DNA of 64,000 nt, from the NCBI RefSeq assembly GCF_035920445.1, contig NZ_CP109162.1, forward strand, positions 4,588,001 through 4,652,000, given 5' to 3'. Of the stretch, positions 34,694 through 43,483 are shown in pieces. The DNA comes from Nocardia sp. NBC_01730 (GTDB lineage Bacteria > Actinomycetota > Actinomycetes > Mycobacteriales > Mycobacteriaceae). The notes beneath the pieces are model-generated. The model saw only the letters and a list, made by a program, of their open reading frames with translations, was not told the DNA's origin and did no database searches. Numbering within the stretch: the first letter of the stretch is position 1; the number at the start of each line of letters is the position of its first letter. The translations under genes were made by a program, and so were the position numbers.

Positions 34694-35790
34694 CCACAAT
34701 CGACCCCACGCCGAACCTCCTGCGCCCGCACGCGGAACAGGCGTACGCCGACGAGTTGCGTGCCCTCGCCGCCGACGACGAACGGCCCCGGCCGCCGTCC
34801 TGGCGGTTGTCACCCTGGGCGGTGGTCACCTACCTGCTCGGCGGAACTCTCGACGACGGCACCGTGATCACCCCGAAGTACGTCGGGCCCCGCAGGCTGA
34901 TGGAGGTGGCGGTTTCGACGCTGGCAACTGATCGCGCGCTACTCCTGCTCGGCGTGCCGGGAACTGCCAAAACCTGGGTCTCGGAACATCTTTCGGCGGC
35001 GATCAGCGGTGCGTCGACGCTGCTCGTGCAGGGGACTTCGGGCACGGCCGAGGAAGCGATCCGGTACGGCTGGAACTACGCGCGACTGCTCGCCGAAGGG
35101 CCGAGTAAAAGCGCACTGGTGCCCTCGCCGGTGCTGACCGCGATGCGCACCGGTGCGATCGCCAGGATCGAGGAGCTCACCCGCATCCCCTCGGACGTGC
35201 AGGACGCGCTGATCACCGTGCTGTCGGAGAAGACGCTCCCGGTACCGGAACTCGGCATGGAGGTGCAGGCGAGCAAAGGGTTCAACGTGATCGCCACCGC
35301 GAACAACCGCGACCGGGGCGTCAACGATCTGTCCTCCGCGCTGCGCCGCCGGTTCAACACGGTGGTACTTCCGCTACCCGCCAGCGAGGACGAGGAGGTC
35401 GCCATCGTCAGCAAGCGGGTCGAGCAGCTCGGGTCCGCCCTGGAACTGCCCACGGTGCCCGCCGCGGCCGAGGAGGTGCGGCGGGTGGTGCGGGTCTTCC
35501 GTGAGCTGCGCTCCGGCAGCACCGCCGATGGGCGGACCAAGCTCAAGTCGCCGTCGGGAACGCTGTCCACCGCCGAGGCGATCTCAGTGATCACCAACGG
35601 GATCGCGCTGTCGGCCCACTTCGGCGACGGGGTGCTGCGCGCCTCCGACATCGCCGGCGCCGTGCTCGGCTCGGTGATCAAGGACCCGGTGGCCGATGCG
35701 GTGGTCTGGACCGAGTACCTGGAGGCCGTGGTCCGGGAGCGGCCGGACTGGTCGGACTTCTACCGTGCCTGCCGTGAGATCACCGGGTGA
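34690..35790 (+). CDS. MoxR-type AAA+ ATPase
   Basis: 366 residues. Walker A is GVPGTAKT (88-95). The Walker B place reads AIARIEELTRI, with Glu where Asp is usual, sensor 1 is IATANNRD and the arginine-finger stretch is ALRRRF. MoxR ATPases remodel protein complexes, usually with a VWA protein to deliver metal or a client; the VWA gene is third downstream. Starts with GTG overlapping the SWIM stop and ends overlapping the DUF5682 start by 4 nt. Cytosolic. Confidence 0.94.
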   Translation: MTTIDPTPNLLRPHAEQAYADELRALAADDERPRPPSWRLSPWAVVTYLLGGTLDDGTVITPKYVGPRRLMEVAVSTLATDRALLLLGVPGTAKTWVSEHLSAAISGASTLLVQGTSGTAEEAIRYGWNYARLLAEGPSKSALVPSPVLTAMRTGAIARIEELTRIPSDVQDALITVLSEKTLPVPELGMEVQASKGFNVIATANNRDRGVNDLSSALRRRFNTVVLPLPASEDEEVAIVSKRVEQLGSALELPTVPAAAEEVRRVVRVFRELRSGSTADGRTKLKSPSGTLSTAEAISVITNGIALSAHFGDGVLRASDIAGAVLGSVIKDPVADAVVWTEYLEAVVRERPDWSDFYRACREITG

Positions 35791-38516
35791 ACTCCTGCAC
35801 CGGAGCCAAGCCGGTGACCAGGGTGTTCGGTATTCGCCACCATGGTCCCGGCTCGGCGCGCTCATTGCGGCTGGCCCTGGAGGCATTTCGTCCCGACATG
35901 ATCCTCATCGAAGGTCCCGCCGACGCCGACCCGCTGGTGGGCTACGTCGCGGCCGAAGGGATGGCGCCACCGGTCGCGCTGCTGGCCTATGTCCCGGACG
36001 CACCGGCCAAGGCCGCGTTCTGGCCGTACGCGGTGTTCTCCCCCGAGTGGCAGGCGCTGCGATACGCCGTGCGGAACTCCGTGCCTGTCCGGTTCTGCGA
36101 TCTGCCCGCGACGGTCGTCCTCGCGGCGGAGGACGAGCCCGGCGATCGATTCGATCCACTGACCGCCCTGGCCGAGGCGGGCGGCTACGACGACGCCGAG
36201 CGCTGGTGGGACGCGGTCGTCGAATCCGCCCCCGACGCCGACGCGTTCGACCCCATCACCGAGGCGATGGGCGCACTACGGGATTCCGCCGAGCAGACCG
36301 CGCGCGAACAACAGCCTGTGCCTGGCACCACCGAGCACGCACCGGCAAACACCGAAACGCGCAACGAGCCAGCGCACAGCAAACCACCACAAACCGCATC
36401 GGCCCACGGCCGACCCGGGCACGGCGAACCAACACACAGCGAATCGACGCGAAGCGCGCACGACCAACCAGCGCACGGCGCACCGGCCCCCGGCCAACCG
36501 GGGCACGGCGAACCAACACGCGGCGAAGCGACGCGAGGCGTACGAGCGCACGACCAAACAGCGCAAGGCGCACCAGCTCACAGACCGGCGACAGGCGAAC
36601 GGGCGCACAACGAGTCAGCACGAGGCGAACCAGCACGAGGCGGACGGACGGACAACGAATCAGCGCACGACCGAGCAGCAGGCGAACCAGCGCACGACAG
36701 TCACGCACACCACGAACCCATACCCGGCGAATCCACGGATACCGAAGCACTGGAGGCGAATTCGGTTGCCGAAGCGCTCTCCGACGCCGACATCAGCCGA
36801 CCGGCACCACCTGATCCGATCACCATTGACGCGAACACGCTGCGGCGTGAGGCCTACATGCGGCAGACCATGCGCAAGGCGCTGAAGGACGGGGCGGTCC
36901 GGCTGGCGGTCGTGTGCGGCGCATGGCACGCGCCCGCACTCACGGGCAAGCTCGGCCCCGCCGCCCCTGATACCCGTCTGCTGAAAGGGCTTCCGAAGAC
37001 CAAGACCCGACTCACCTGGGTGCCTTGGACACATTCGCGGCTGTCCACGACCTCCGGATACGGTGCGGGCGTCACCTCGCCGGGCTGGTACCACCACCTG
37101 TTCACCGAGACCGAGCAGCCGATCGTCCGGTGGCTGACGAAAGTCGCCGGCGTGCTGCGCGCCCACGATCTGCCCGTCTCCAGCGCGCACATCATCGAAT
37201 CTGTCCGGCTCGCCGACACTCTCGCCGCGCTGCGCGGCCGCCCACTCGCGGGGCTGTCGGAGGTCACCGAGGCGACCAGGTCGGTGATGTGCGCGGGCGA
37301 CGAGACGATGCTGCGTCTGGTGGTCGGCGAGCTCGTCGTCGGCGAGGCGCTCGGCAGCGTTCCCGAGGGGACACCGACCGTCCCGCTGGACGCGGACCTA
37401 CGCGCCAAGATCCGGTCACTACGTGTGAAACAGGAACCTCATGCCCGCACCATAGACTTGGACCTGCGCAAGCAGCGCGAAGTCGAACGGTCGCGGCTCC
37501 TGCACCGGCTGCGCGTGCTCGAAATCGGGTGGGGCACGCTCACCACAAGCGAGGTACGCGGCTCCGGCACCTTCCGGGAGACCTGGACGCTGGAATGGCG
37601 GCCCGAGTACGCGATCTCGATCATCGAGGCCTCCCGCTGGGGCACCACCATCCGTACCGCCGCCGAGGCGAAGATCCTCGACACCGCGAGCCGGGCGGAG
37701 AGCACCGTCGTCGAGTTGACCGCCGCGCTGGAGGTGGCCCTGCTCGCTGATCTCGGCGGTGCCACCGACGGGCTGATCGCCCGGCTGGAATCCGCCGCCG
37801 CGCTCGACCACGACGTCACCCACCTGCTCGCCGCCCTGCCAGGGCTGATCAGAACGCTGCGCTACGGCGACGTGCGCGGCACCGACACCAAGGCACTCGG
37901 ACACGTCGCCGACGGACTGCTCGTGCGCATCTGCGCGGGCCTGCCCGCGGCAGTGACGGGACTGGACACCGATGCCGCCGCCGAGCTGTGCACCCTGCTC
38001 GACGCGGCACACACCGCCATCCATACCAGGGACGACAGCTGGGCGACCGACGAGTGGCTGGCCGTGCTCGGCCGCCTCGCCGACCGAGACGACGTGCACG
38101 GCGCCTTGGTCGGCCGGGCCGTTCGGCTACTCGCCGACGCCGGCCGCATCGGCGACGCCGAGTCCGCGCGTCGGCTCGCCGCCGCCCTGTCGGTCGGTAA
38201 CACGGCCGCGGCCAAGGCGGCGTGGATCGACGGGTTCCTCGGCGGCCACGGCTTGCTGCTCGTGCACGATCGAGAGTTGTTGCGGCTCATCGACGATTGG
38301 CTGCGCAAACTCGGCGACGACGCGTTCGTCGAAACACTACCGCTGCTGCGCCGGACCTTCGGCGCGTTCGAATCCGGCGAGCGCCGCGCGATCGGGCAGG
38401 CGGTGCGCGACGGCGGATCCGTCGTCGCGGCAGCGGGCACCGCGGCGGAATTCGATGTGGAGCGCGGAAGGATCGCGGTGCGCACTGCCGCGGAGATCCT
38501 GGGGGTGACGGTATGA
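35787..38516 (+). CDS. DUF5682 family protein (TIKI/EreA/ChaN-like fold)
   Basis: 909 residues. The N-terminal GIRHHGPGSARSL (15-27), LIEGPADADPLV (40-51) and the later LAVVCGAWHAPAL (His381) are the conserved blocks of DUF5682, related to the TraB/TIKI/EreA/ChaN hydrolase-like superfamily. Residues 172-320 form a low-complexity insert of degenerate HGEPTRGEA-like repeats, probably a flexible linker splitting the domain. The C-terminal 500 residues are mostly helical. GTG 35787 overlaps the MoxR stop (GTGA); the stop overlaps the VWA ATG. Activity unknown. Confidence 0.9.
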   Translation: MNSCTGAKPVTRVFGIRHHGPGSARSLRLALEAFRPDMILIEGPADADPLVGYVAAEGMAPPVALLAYVPDAPAKAAFWPYAVFSPEWQALRYAVRNSVPVRFCDLPATVVLAAEDEPGDRFDPLTALAEAGGYDDAERWWDAVVESAPDADAFDPITEAMGALRDSAEQTAREQQPVPGTTEHAPANTETRNEPAHSKPPQTASAHGRPGHGEPTHSESTRSAHDQPAHGAPAPGQPGHGEPTRGEATRGVRAHDQTAQGAPAHRPATGERAHNESARGEPARGGRTDNESAHDRAAGEPAHDSHAHHEPIPGESTDTEALEANSVAEALSDADISRPAPPDPITIDANTLRREAYMRQTMRKALKDGAVRLAVVCGAWHAPALTGKLGPAAPDTRLLKGLPKTKTRLTWVPWTHSRLSTTSGYGAGVTSPGWYHHLFTETEQPIVRWLTKVAGVLRAHDLPVSSAHIIESVRLADTLAALRGRPLAGLSEVTEATRSVMCAGDETMLRLVVGELVVGEALGSVPEGTPTVPLDADLRAKIRSLRVKQEPHARTIDLDLRKQREVERSRLLHRLRVLEIGWGTLTTSEVRGSGTFRETWTLEWRPEYAISIIEASRWGTTIRTAAEAKILDTASRAESTVVELTAALEVALLADLGGATDGLIARLESAAALDHDVTHLLAALPGLIRTLRYGDVRGTDTKALGHVADGLLVRICAGLPAAVTGLDTDAAAELCTLLDAAHTAIHTRDDSWATDEWLAVLGRLADRDDVHGALVGRAVRLLADAGRIGDAESARRLAAALSVGNTAAAKAAWIDGFLGGHGLLLVHDRELLRLIDDWLRKLGDDAFVETLPLLRRTFGAFESGERRAIGQAVRDGGSVVAAAGTAAEFDVERGRIAVRTAAEILGVTV
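36300..36746 (+). repeat. Degenerate coding repeats in the DUF5682 gene
   Basis: About 450 bp of irregular, diverged repeats built from GCGCACGGCGAACC-like words; they encode a linker rich in His, Gly, Ala, Glu, Pro and Thr. The unit length is variable, unlike the perfect arrays elsewhere, so this is probably an older expansion. Confidence 0.75.
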
Positions 38517-39673
38517 CTGCCGACGAAACACAGGCGCGGCGTTGGCGTTTGGTGCTCGGCGCGGCGGCCGAGGAGGGTCTCGGCGGGCTCGGCTCCGCTG
38601 AGGACGTGGCCATGGACCGGGCGTTGTCGACGCTGTACAACACCCACGACCACCAGTCGCCGGGCAAGCGCACCGGCGGGCTGCAGGGCTCGGCGCCGCG
38701 CGTGGCCCGCTGGCTGGGCGACATTCGCGGCTACTTCCCCGGCACTGTCGTCGAGGTGATGCAGCGCGACGCCGTGCAGCGGCTGAACCTCACCCAGCTG
38801 CTGTTGGAGCCGGAGTTGCTCGAGGCGGTCGAGCCGGACGTGCACTTGGTAGGCACTTTGCTGAGCCTCAACCGGGTGATGCCCGAGACCACCAAGGCGA
38901 CCGCGCGCATGGTGGTGGAAAAAGTGGTCCGCGAGATCGAGCAGCGCATCGCAGCGCAGACTGTCGCCGCGGTCAACGGTGCGCTGAACCGCGCGGCCCG
39001 TGTCACGCGCCCACGCCTGCGAGATATCGACTGGGACCGCACCATTCGCAAGAACCTCGCGACGTATCTGCCCGAGCACCGCACCGTGGTGCCGGAACGC
39101 CTCGTCGGCTACGGCCGCAAGGCACAGGCGGTGCGTCGCGACGTCGTGCTCGCCATCGATCAATCCGGGTCGATGGCCACCAGCGTCGTGTATGCGTCGG
39201 TGTTCGGCGCGGTGCTCGCGTCCATGCGGTCGCTGCGAACCTCGCTGGTGGTCTTCGACACCGAAATCGTCGATCTCACCGACAAACTCGACGACCCGGT
39301 GGAGGTGCTGTTCGGCACCCAGCTCGGTGGCGGCACCGACATCAACCGAGCTCTCGCCTACTGTCAGTCCCTCGTCACCCAGCCCGCCGACACACTGTTC
39401 GTCCTCATCTCCGATCTGTACGAGGGCGGCATACGCGACGACATGCTCCGCCGTGTGAACGCGATGAAGGAGTCCGGCGTCCAGATCGTCGTCCTGCTCG
39501 CCCTCTCCGACGACGGCGCCCCCGCCTTCGACCACGATAATGCCGCCGCCCTCGCGGCCCTCGACATTCCCACCTTCGCCTGCACCCCCGACAAATTTCC
39601 CACCCTCCTGGCCTTGGCCCTCGACCGCGGCGACATCCAATCCTGGGCCAACACCGATGCCGCCCACCGCTGA
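38513..39673 (+). CDS. VWA domain protein, partner of MoxR ATPase
   Basis: 386 residues. The C-terminal half is a von Willebrand factor A domain with a complete MIDAS: DQSGS (Asp216, Ser218, Ser220), Thr275 in GGGTDIN and Asp301 in ISDLYEGG. The N-terminal half is helical. No signal peptide or TM, so it acts in the cytosol. ATG overlaps the DUF5682 stop (ATGA). A MoxR-VWA pair usually forms a metal-dependent chaperone; SWIM and DUF5682 proteins would give targeting and effector parts. Last gene of the operon. Confidence 0.94.
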   Translation: MTADETQARRWRLVLGAAAEEGLGGLGSAEDVAMDRALSTLYNTHDHQSPGKRTGGLQGSAPRVARWLGDIRGYFPGTVVEVMQRDAVQRLNLTQLLLEPELLEAVEPDVHLVGTLLSLNRVMPETTKATARMVVEKVVREIEQRIAAQTVAAVNGALNRAARVTRPRLRDIDWDRTIRKNLATYLPEHRTVVPERLVGYGRKAQAVRRDVVLAIDQSGSMATSVVYASVFGAVLASMRSLRTSLVVFDTEIVDLTDKLDDPVEVLFGTQLGGGTDINRALAYCQSLVTQPADTLFVLISDLYEGGIRDDMLRRVNAMKESGVQIVVLLALSDDGAPAFDHDNAAALAALDIPTFACTPDKFPTLLALALDRGDIQSWANTDAAHR

Positions 39674-39749
39674 CCCATCACCGCACCGCGCTACCTGCCC
39701 TGGCACCGAGCCGCCTCGACACCACAGGGGCAGCGCCGAGGCGACTCGC

Positions 39750-39845
39750 TCAGCTACCTGCCGAGAAGCTGCTGTCCCCCTGGACCAGGGAAAAGATCTG
39801 GACGGCAAGCGAGAGCAACGTATTCAGGATGGCAAGCGGATCCAC
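39750..39845 (-). CDS. Candidate 31-residue hydrophobic peptide
   Basis: GTG 39845 is preceded by AAGGAG at 5 nt, an excellent ribosome site. The peptide begins VDPLAILNTLLSLAVQIF and ends polar (GDSSFSAGS); the first 22 residues could form an amphipathic or membrane helix. It lies antisense in the 425-bp space between the VWA and PAP2 genes, which otherwise holds nothing I can support. No homologue recognised. Confidence 0.4.
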   Translation of the reverse strand: MDPLAILNTLLSLAVQIFSLVQGDSSFSAGS

Positions 39846-40098
39846 GGCGACTCCTTGTCCGAACTGGCAAACAAGATGGGCCCCGTGATCGTACTGGTGA
39901 ATGGAACCCCCTCCGGGTGACCGCCGCGCGGCGTGTATCGACCACTGACCTACCCAACCGCCGACAACGCGGCGTACCGCCTCGCCCGAAGTGCGACCAG
40001 CGCCCTCACACCCAGTGCCGGTTGCCTGGCTGCGCATCGAAACGCACACCGAACGTAGCCCAATGGTGGTTCTGCTTCGCCCCGAAGCCACCATTTCA

Positions 40099-40935
40099 CT
40101 ACCGTCGATGACGGCTTCCCTGCGGCCGATAGGGAGCAGGACCCATGACGCCCCACGCGGTGGACGACGCGGGCACTACGAGTGGGTGCAGCGTGGCGGA
40201 TATGGCAAGCAACACCACGGCGACAATGATGTCGAGCCAGTAGTGGTTGGCCGTGCCGACCACGACGAGCGTGGTCAGGACGGGGTGGGCAAGGGCGAGC
40301 CAGCGCCAGCGGGTGCGGTTCGCGGCGACCACCGCGAAGGCGAGCAGTAGTGCCCAGCCGACGTGCAGCGAGGGCATGGCGGCGAACTGATTGGACAGTC
40401 CGCCGGAATCGGCCGCACCGTAGACGGATTGGCCGTGCATTGCGGCCAGATCGACGAAGCCTTGGTCAGGGAGCATCCGTGGCGGTGCGAGCGGGACCAG
40501 CATGTGCACCACGAGCGCCGCTCCGGTAAGGGCCACCATGAGGTTTCTGGTCCAGCGGTAGTGCTCCGGCCGGAACATCCACAGCCACAGCAGGACACCG
40601 ACGGCGGCGGTGAAATGAGCTGTGGCGTAATAGAAATTGGCCGGAACCGCGAAGAGATCATGGTGGACGAAGATCGCCTGGACCGTCGTCTCCTCCGGCA
40701 GGCCGAGCCGGTCCTCGACACCGAGCAGGTCATGCGCGTTGTCCATGGCGCGGCCCATGTCGTCGGCGGAGACCATGCGACCTGCCCGATAGCCGAGGTA
40801 CAGGACCGTGATCAGGGCGAGTTGCCGAATCGCCTCACCGCCGCGGCCGTGCACGGCCGCCCGCACCCGTTCGACGACTCCACCGGGCGTGAACTCGAGT
40901 TCGACGCCAGGGCCGCCAAGACCCACTGCGACCAT
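40099..40935 (-). CDS. PAP2-family membrane phosphatase (inositolphosphotransferase-like)
   Basis: 278 residues with about five to six TM helices between 35 and 250. Catalytic motifs of the PAP2_3/AUR1-like branch: MPSLHVGWAL (His191) and GTANHYWLDIIV (His231, Asp235). Such proteins hydrolyse or transfer lipid-linked phosphate, in some relatives phosphoinositol. ATG 40935 follows AAGGAGG at 7 nt. Substrate unknown. Confidence 0.9.
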   Translation of the reverse strand: MVAVGLGGPGVELEFTPGGVVERVRAAVHGRGGEAIRQLALITVLYLGYRAGRMVSADDMGRAMDNAHDLLGVEDRLGLPEETTVQAIFVHHDLFAVPANFYYATAHFTAAVGVLLWLWMFRPEHYRWTRNLMVALTGAALVVHMLVPLAPPRMLPDQGFVDLAAMHGQSVYGAADSGGLSNQFAAMPSLHVGWALLLAFAVVAANRTRWRWLALAHPVLTTLVVVGTANHYWLDIIVAVVLLAISATLHPLVVPASSTAWGVMGPAPYRPQGSRHRR

Positions 40936-41194
40936 CGCGCGGCCTCCTTCCCCGTTGAACCAGGCCGTTACCCAAAAATTAAGCGGAGTGGCAACCTCCG
41001 TTTAAATTAGCATCACCGAGCCGACAACTTCAGCAGAATGTGACGGGGCAGACACGCGAACGCACTGAGACGGATTCGCTTGCACAAGAAGCGGATTCGC
41101 GACAGTTGCTGCTACCCGCACACGGGACGGGACAGGTGGCCACGCTCGAAAACTCATCCGGCACCAGACGCCGCGAAAGTTCCTCCACCGCAAC

Positions 41195-41480
41195 ATGCCA
41201 ACCATCGCGAATGAGGCAGTTGCGTCGGTCGAGCCCGACCTGTTCTGGTCGTTGTGTGGTGGCGGTGACTATGCGCCGGTCACGGCGATCGAGTTCGACC
41301 TGCATCTGGTCCCGACACTGTATGGCGGGGCCAGATGCTCAGGCCAGCCGACCGCGCCCTGCAGGTCATGTCCGCATTCCAGGAGATCACCGCGACAGCG
41401 CCGCAGGAGTTGCCGCTCTGGGGGAATGCGATCGAACTACCTTCCCGTCCAGCCATCCGGACAGCGGTCAGCTCAGCTCG
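41195..41480 (+). pseudogene. Decayed FAD-linked (BBE-type) oxidase
   Basis: The frame through 41216-41320 reads VEPDLFWSLCGGGDYAPVTA followed by IEFDLHLVPTLYGG, the centre of berberine-bridge-type FAD oxidases. After that the similarity shifts by one frame: MLRPADRALQVMSAFQEITA continues from about 41325 to 41450. The FAD-binding N-terminus and the C-terminus are gone. So this is a remnant with at least one frameshift and both ends lost. The 280 bp before it show no gene. Confidence 0.75.
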
Positions 41481-41980
41481 TACCGCATGAACACGTCCGC
41501 GCGCTGGTACGGCATCGGCCCGATCTGATCGCTCGGCACGTGCACGAAACCGATTGATTCGTACAGATGCACCGCGTTGGGCAGTTTGGTGCTGCTGCCG
41601 AGGAACAGCGCTGTGGCGCCGCGCCGACGGGCATGGTCGATGGCCGCCCGCAGGATGAGCCGACCGAGGCCACGGCCACGGCAGTCCCGCGCCACGGCCA
41701 TCTTCGACAGCTCGAACACACCGTCGCCCTCCGGCACCAGCGCCACACATCCGACGATGTCCTCGCCGTCGCGGGCGATCAGCACCTGCCCGCCTTTGGC
41801 GACGATCTCATGCTCCGGGTCGTCCAGTGTGGCGGAGTCGGCGGGCTCGAGGGAGAACAGCTCGACAATCCAGTCCTCGTTGAGGTTCTTGAACGCCTGG
41901 GCGTCAGCCGGGCTCGACATCGGCTCGATGACGATGCTGCCGGCCTGCTCGGCGGCTGCGCATTCGGTCTCCTGTAACAC
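41468..41980 (-). CDS. GNAT-family N-acetyltransferase
   Basis: 170 residues. Acetyl-CoA-binding motif A is VARDCRGRGLGRLILRAAID, followed by ARRRGATALFLGS and AVHLYESIGFVHV, typical of GNAT motifs A and B. The acceptor is unknown. GTG 41980 is taken as start; the domain proper begins at IVIEPMSSPADA. Divergent from the LysR gene, 69 bp away, which may regulate it. Confidence 0.92.
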   Translation of the reverse strand: MLQETECAAAEQAGSIVIEPMSSPADAQAFKNLNEDWIVELFSLEPADSATLDDPEHEIVAKGGQVLIARDGEDIVGCVALVPEGDGVFELSKMAVARDCRGRGLGRLILRAAIDHARRRGATALFLGSSTKLPNAVHLYESIGFVHVPSDQIGPMPYQRADVFMRYELS

Positions 41981-42049
41981 ATCGTCAGCATGCCCGGCAT
42001 GGAACCATCATGTCCAATACTTGATAGGTCCGATTGATATGTTGAACTT

Positions 42050-43006
42050 ATGAATAATGGGGTGGAGCTACGGCACCTGCGCTACTTCCTGGCCGTCGCC
42101 GAGGAATTGCATTTCGGCCGGGCGGCTGCGCGGCTGCACATCGCTCAGCCCGCGCTGACCCAGCAGATTCAGCGCCTGGAAATGTTGCTGGGAACTCGCC
42201 TGCTCGACCGCACCTCGCGCAGCGTCGCCCTCACGCCGGCAGGGGAAGTCCTGCGCGAGCGCGCTGCGGCGATCCTCGGTCACGCGGCCCGCGACCTCGA
42301 CGAGGTCGCTGGTATCGGTCAGGGCAGTCAGGGGCGGCTCTACCTGGGCTTCGTCCCGTCGGTGCTGCCGCTGAAACCGCTGCGGAGCGTCCGGCAGTTC
42401 CGGGACCGCTATCCGCTGGTCCACATTGAACTCATCGAGGGCTACACCACCCACATGATGGCTCAGCTCGGTCATGGCGCGCTCGACATGGCAATCGTGC
42501 GCGATCCCGACAGTGAGCCGGGTATCGTCGTGTTCCCGCTGGTCACCGAGCCGTTCATGGCGGTACTTCCGGTCGACCACCCGCAGGCGGACCGCGCCGT
42601 CCTCACCGGCCCCGAACTCGCCGACGACCCGTTGGTGTTCTTCCCGCGGGCCGCCGGCGCCCATGCCCACGACAAGAACCTGCGGCCCCTGGTGGAGGCC
42701 GGCTGCCGGCCCCGCATCGTGCAGGAGGGCAACAACTGGACCACCATCCTCTACCTCGTGGGTGAGGGCCTGGGCGTCACCATCGCGCCACGCAGCGCGA
42801 CGTTCACCGCACCGAAGTCGGTGCGCATCGTGCCGCTCGCCGAAACCGAGGCCACGACAACGGTTTATGTGGCGCACCGGGTGGATGACGATCGGCCTCT
42901 CGTGCGCAACTTCCTGGCGCTGCTGCCGAACGGCGAGGCTCAGCCGCGCGGCAGGGAGGCTCGAACGGCAGGCGCCACAGCACATCTCGCCACGGTGGTC
43001 GAGTAG
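42050..43006 (+). CDS. LysR-family transcriptional regulator
   Basis: 318 residues. N-terminal winged HTH (ELRHLRYFLAVAEELHFGRA then LHIAQPALTQQIQRLE) and a periplasmic-binding-like effector domain (about 92-295). LysR proteins usually control the divergent gene, here the GNAT. The 70-bp gap has TTGAT words at 42022 and 42033 that may be half-sites. The effector is unknown. Confidence 0.95.
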   Translation: MNNGVELRHLRYFLAVAEELHFGRAAARLHIAQPALTQQIQRLEMLLGTRLLDRTSRSVALTPAGEVLRERAAAILGHAARDLDEVAGIGQGSQGRLYLGFVPSVLPLKPLRSVRQFRDRYPLVHIELIEGYTTHMMAQLGHGALDMAIVRDPDSEPGIVVFPLVTEPFMAVLPVDHPQADRAVLTGPELADDPLVFFPRAAGAHAHDKNLRPLVEAGCRPRIVQEGNNWTTILYLVGEGLGVTIAPRSATFTAPKSVRIVPLAETEATTTVYVAHRVDDDRPLVRNFLALLPNGEAQPRGREARTAGATAHLATVVE

Positions 43007-43102
43007 TCGGCCGAACACACATAATGCCGACGAGCGGGTGTTCGTTCGGTTGGAGTGATTTTCTGGTCACGCCACGTCGATCGCATCGAACAAAGGAGAT
43101 CC

Positions 43103-43453
43103 ATGGCAATTACCTCGTACCACGGAACTTTCTATACGGATAGCCCGGAAATCGTGGAGCAGATGCTGAGGTCATGGCTGTCGATCGACGATTTGCAGAT
43201 GAGGCCGCGCCGCGGGTTCCAGGTGTACTACGAGACCGACGGATTCGAACTCTTGTGTCATGATGCAGGGGGATTGGGTACGCCCACATACTTTCTTCTC
43301 GAAGGACATATCGATGGCGTGCCCGAGGTGGCGGTTGGTAGGCTCCGGGATCTTGCCGAGCACTGCAGAAGCACTGGTCTCGAGTTCAGCATCGACTACG
43401 AAGAAGTCGACGCTGACGGAAATTCGCTGAGTGCTGAGAAGACGATCAGCTGA
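43103..43453 (+). CDS. Hypothetical protein, 116 residues
   Basis: ATG 43103 is preceded by AAAGGAGAT, one of the best ribosome sites here. The protein (starting AITSYHGTFYTDSPEIVEQM) is acidic, has mixed alpha/beta character and no signal peptide or TM. GC content is visibly lower than in the neighbours, with codons such as ATT, TAC and GAT, which suggests recent acquisition. No family recognised. It lies between LysR and the convergent ABC permease. Confidence 0.75.
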   Translation: MAITSYHGTFYTDSPEIVEQMLRSWLSIDDLQMRPRRGFQVYYETDGFELLCHDAGGLGTPTYFLLEGHIDGVPEVAVGRLRDLAEHCRSTGLEFSIDYEEVDADGNSLSAEKTIS

Positions 43454-43483
43454 TCGGGATGGTGAATTGCGCCGCACGGGTTT

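Noticed and set aside
28264..39673. Prophage or integrative element
   Set aside because: No integrase, attachment repeats, tRNA, phage structural or conjugation genes were found at the borders.
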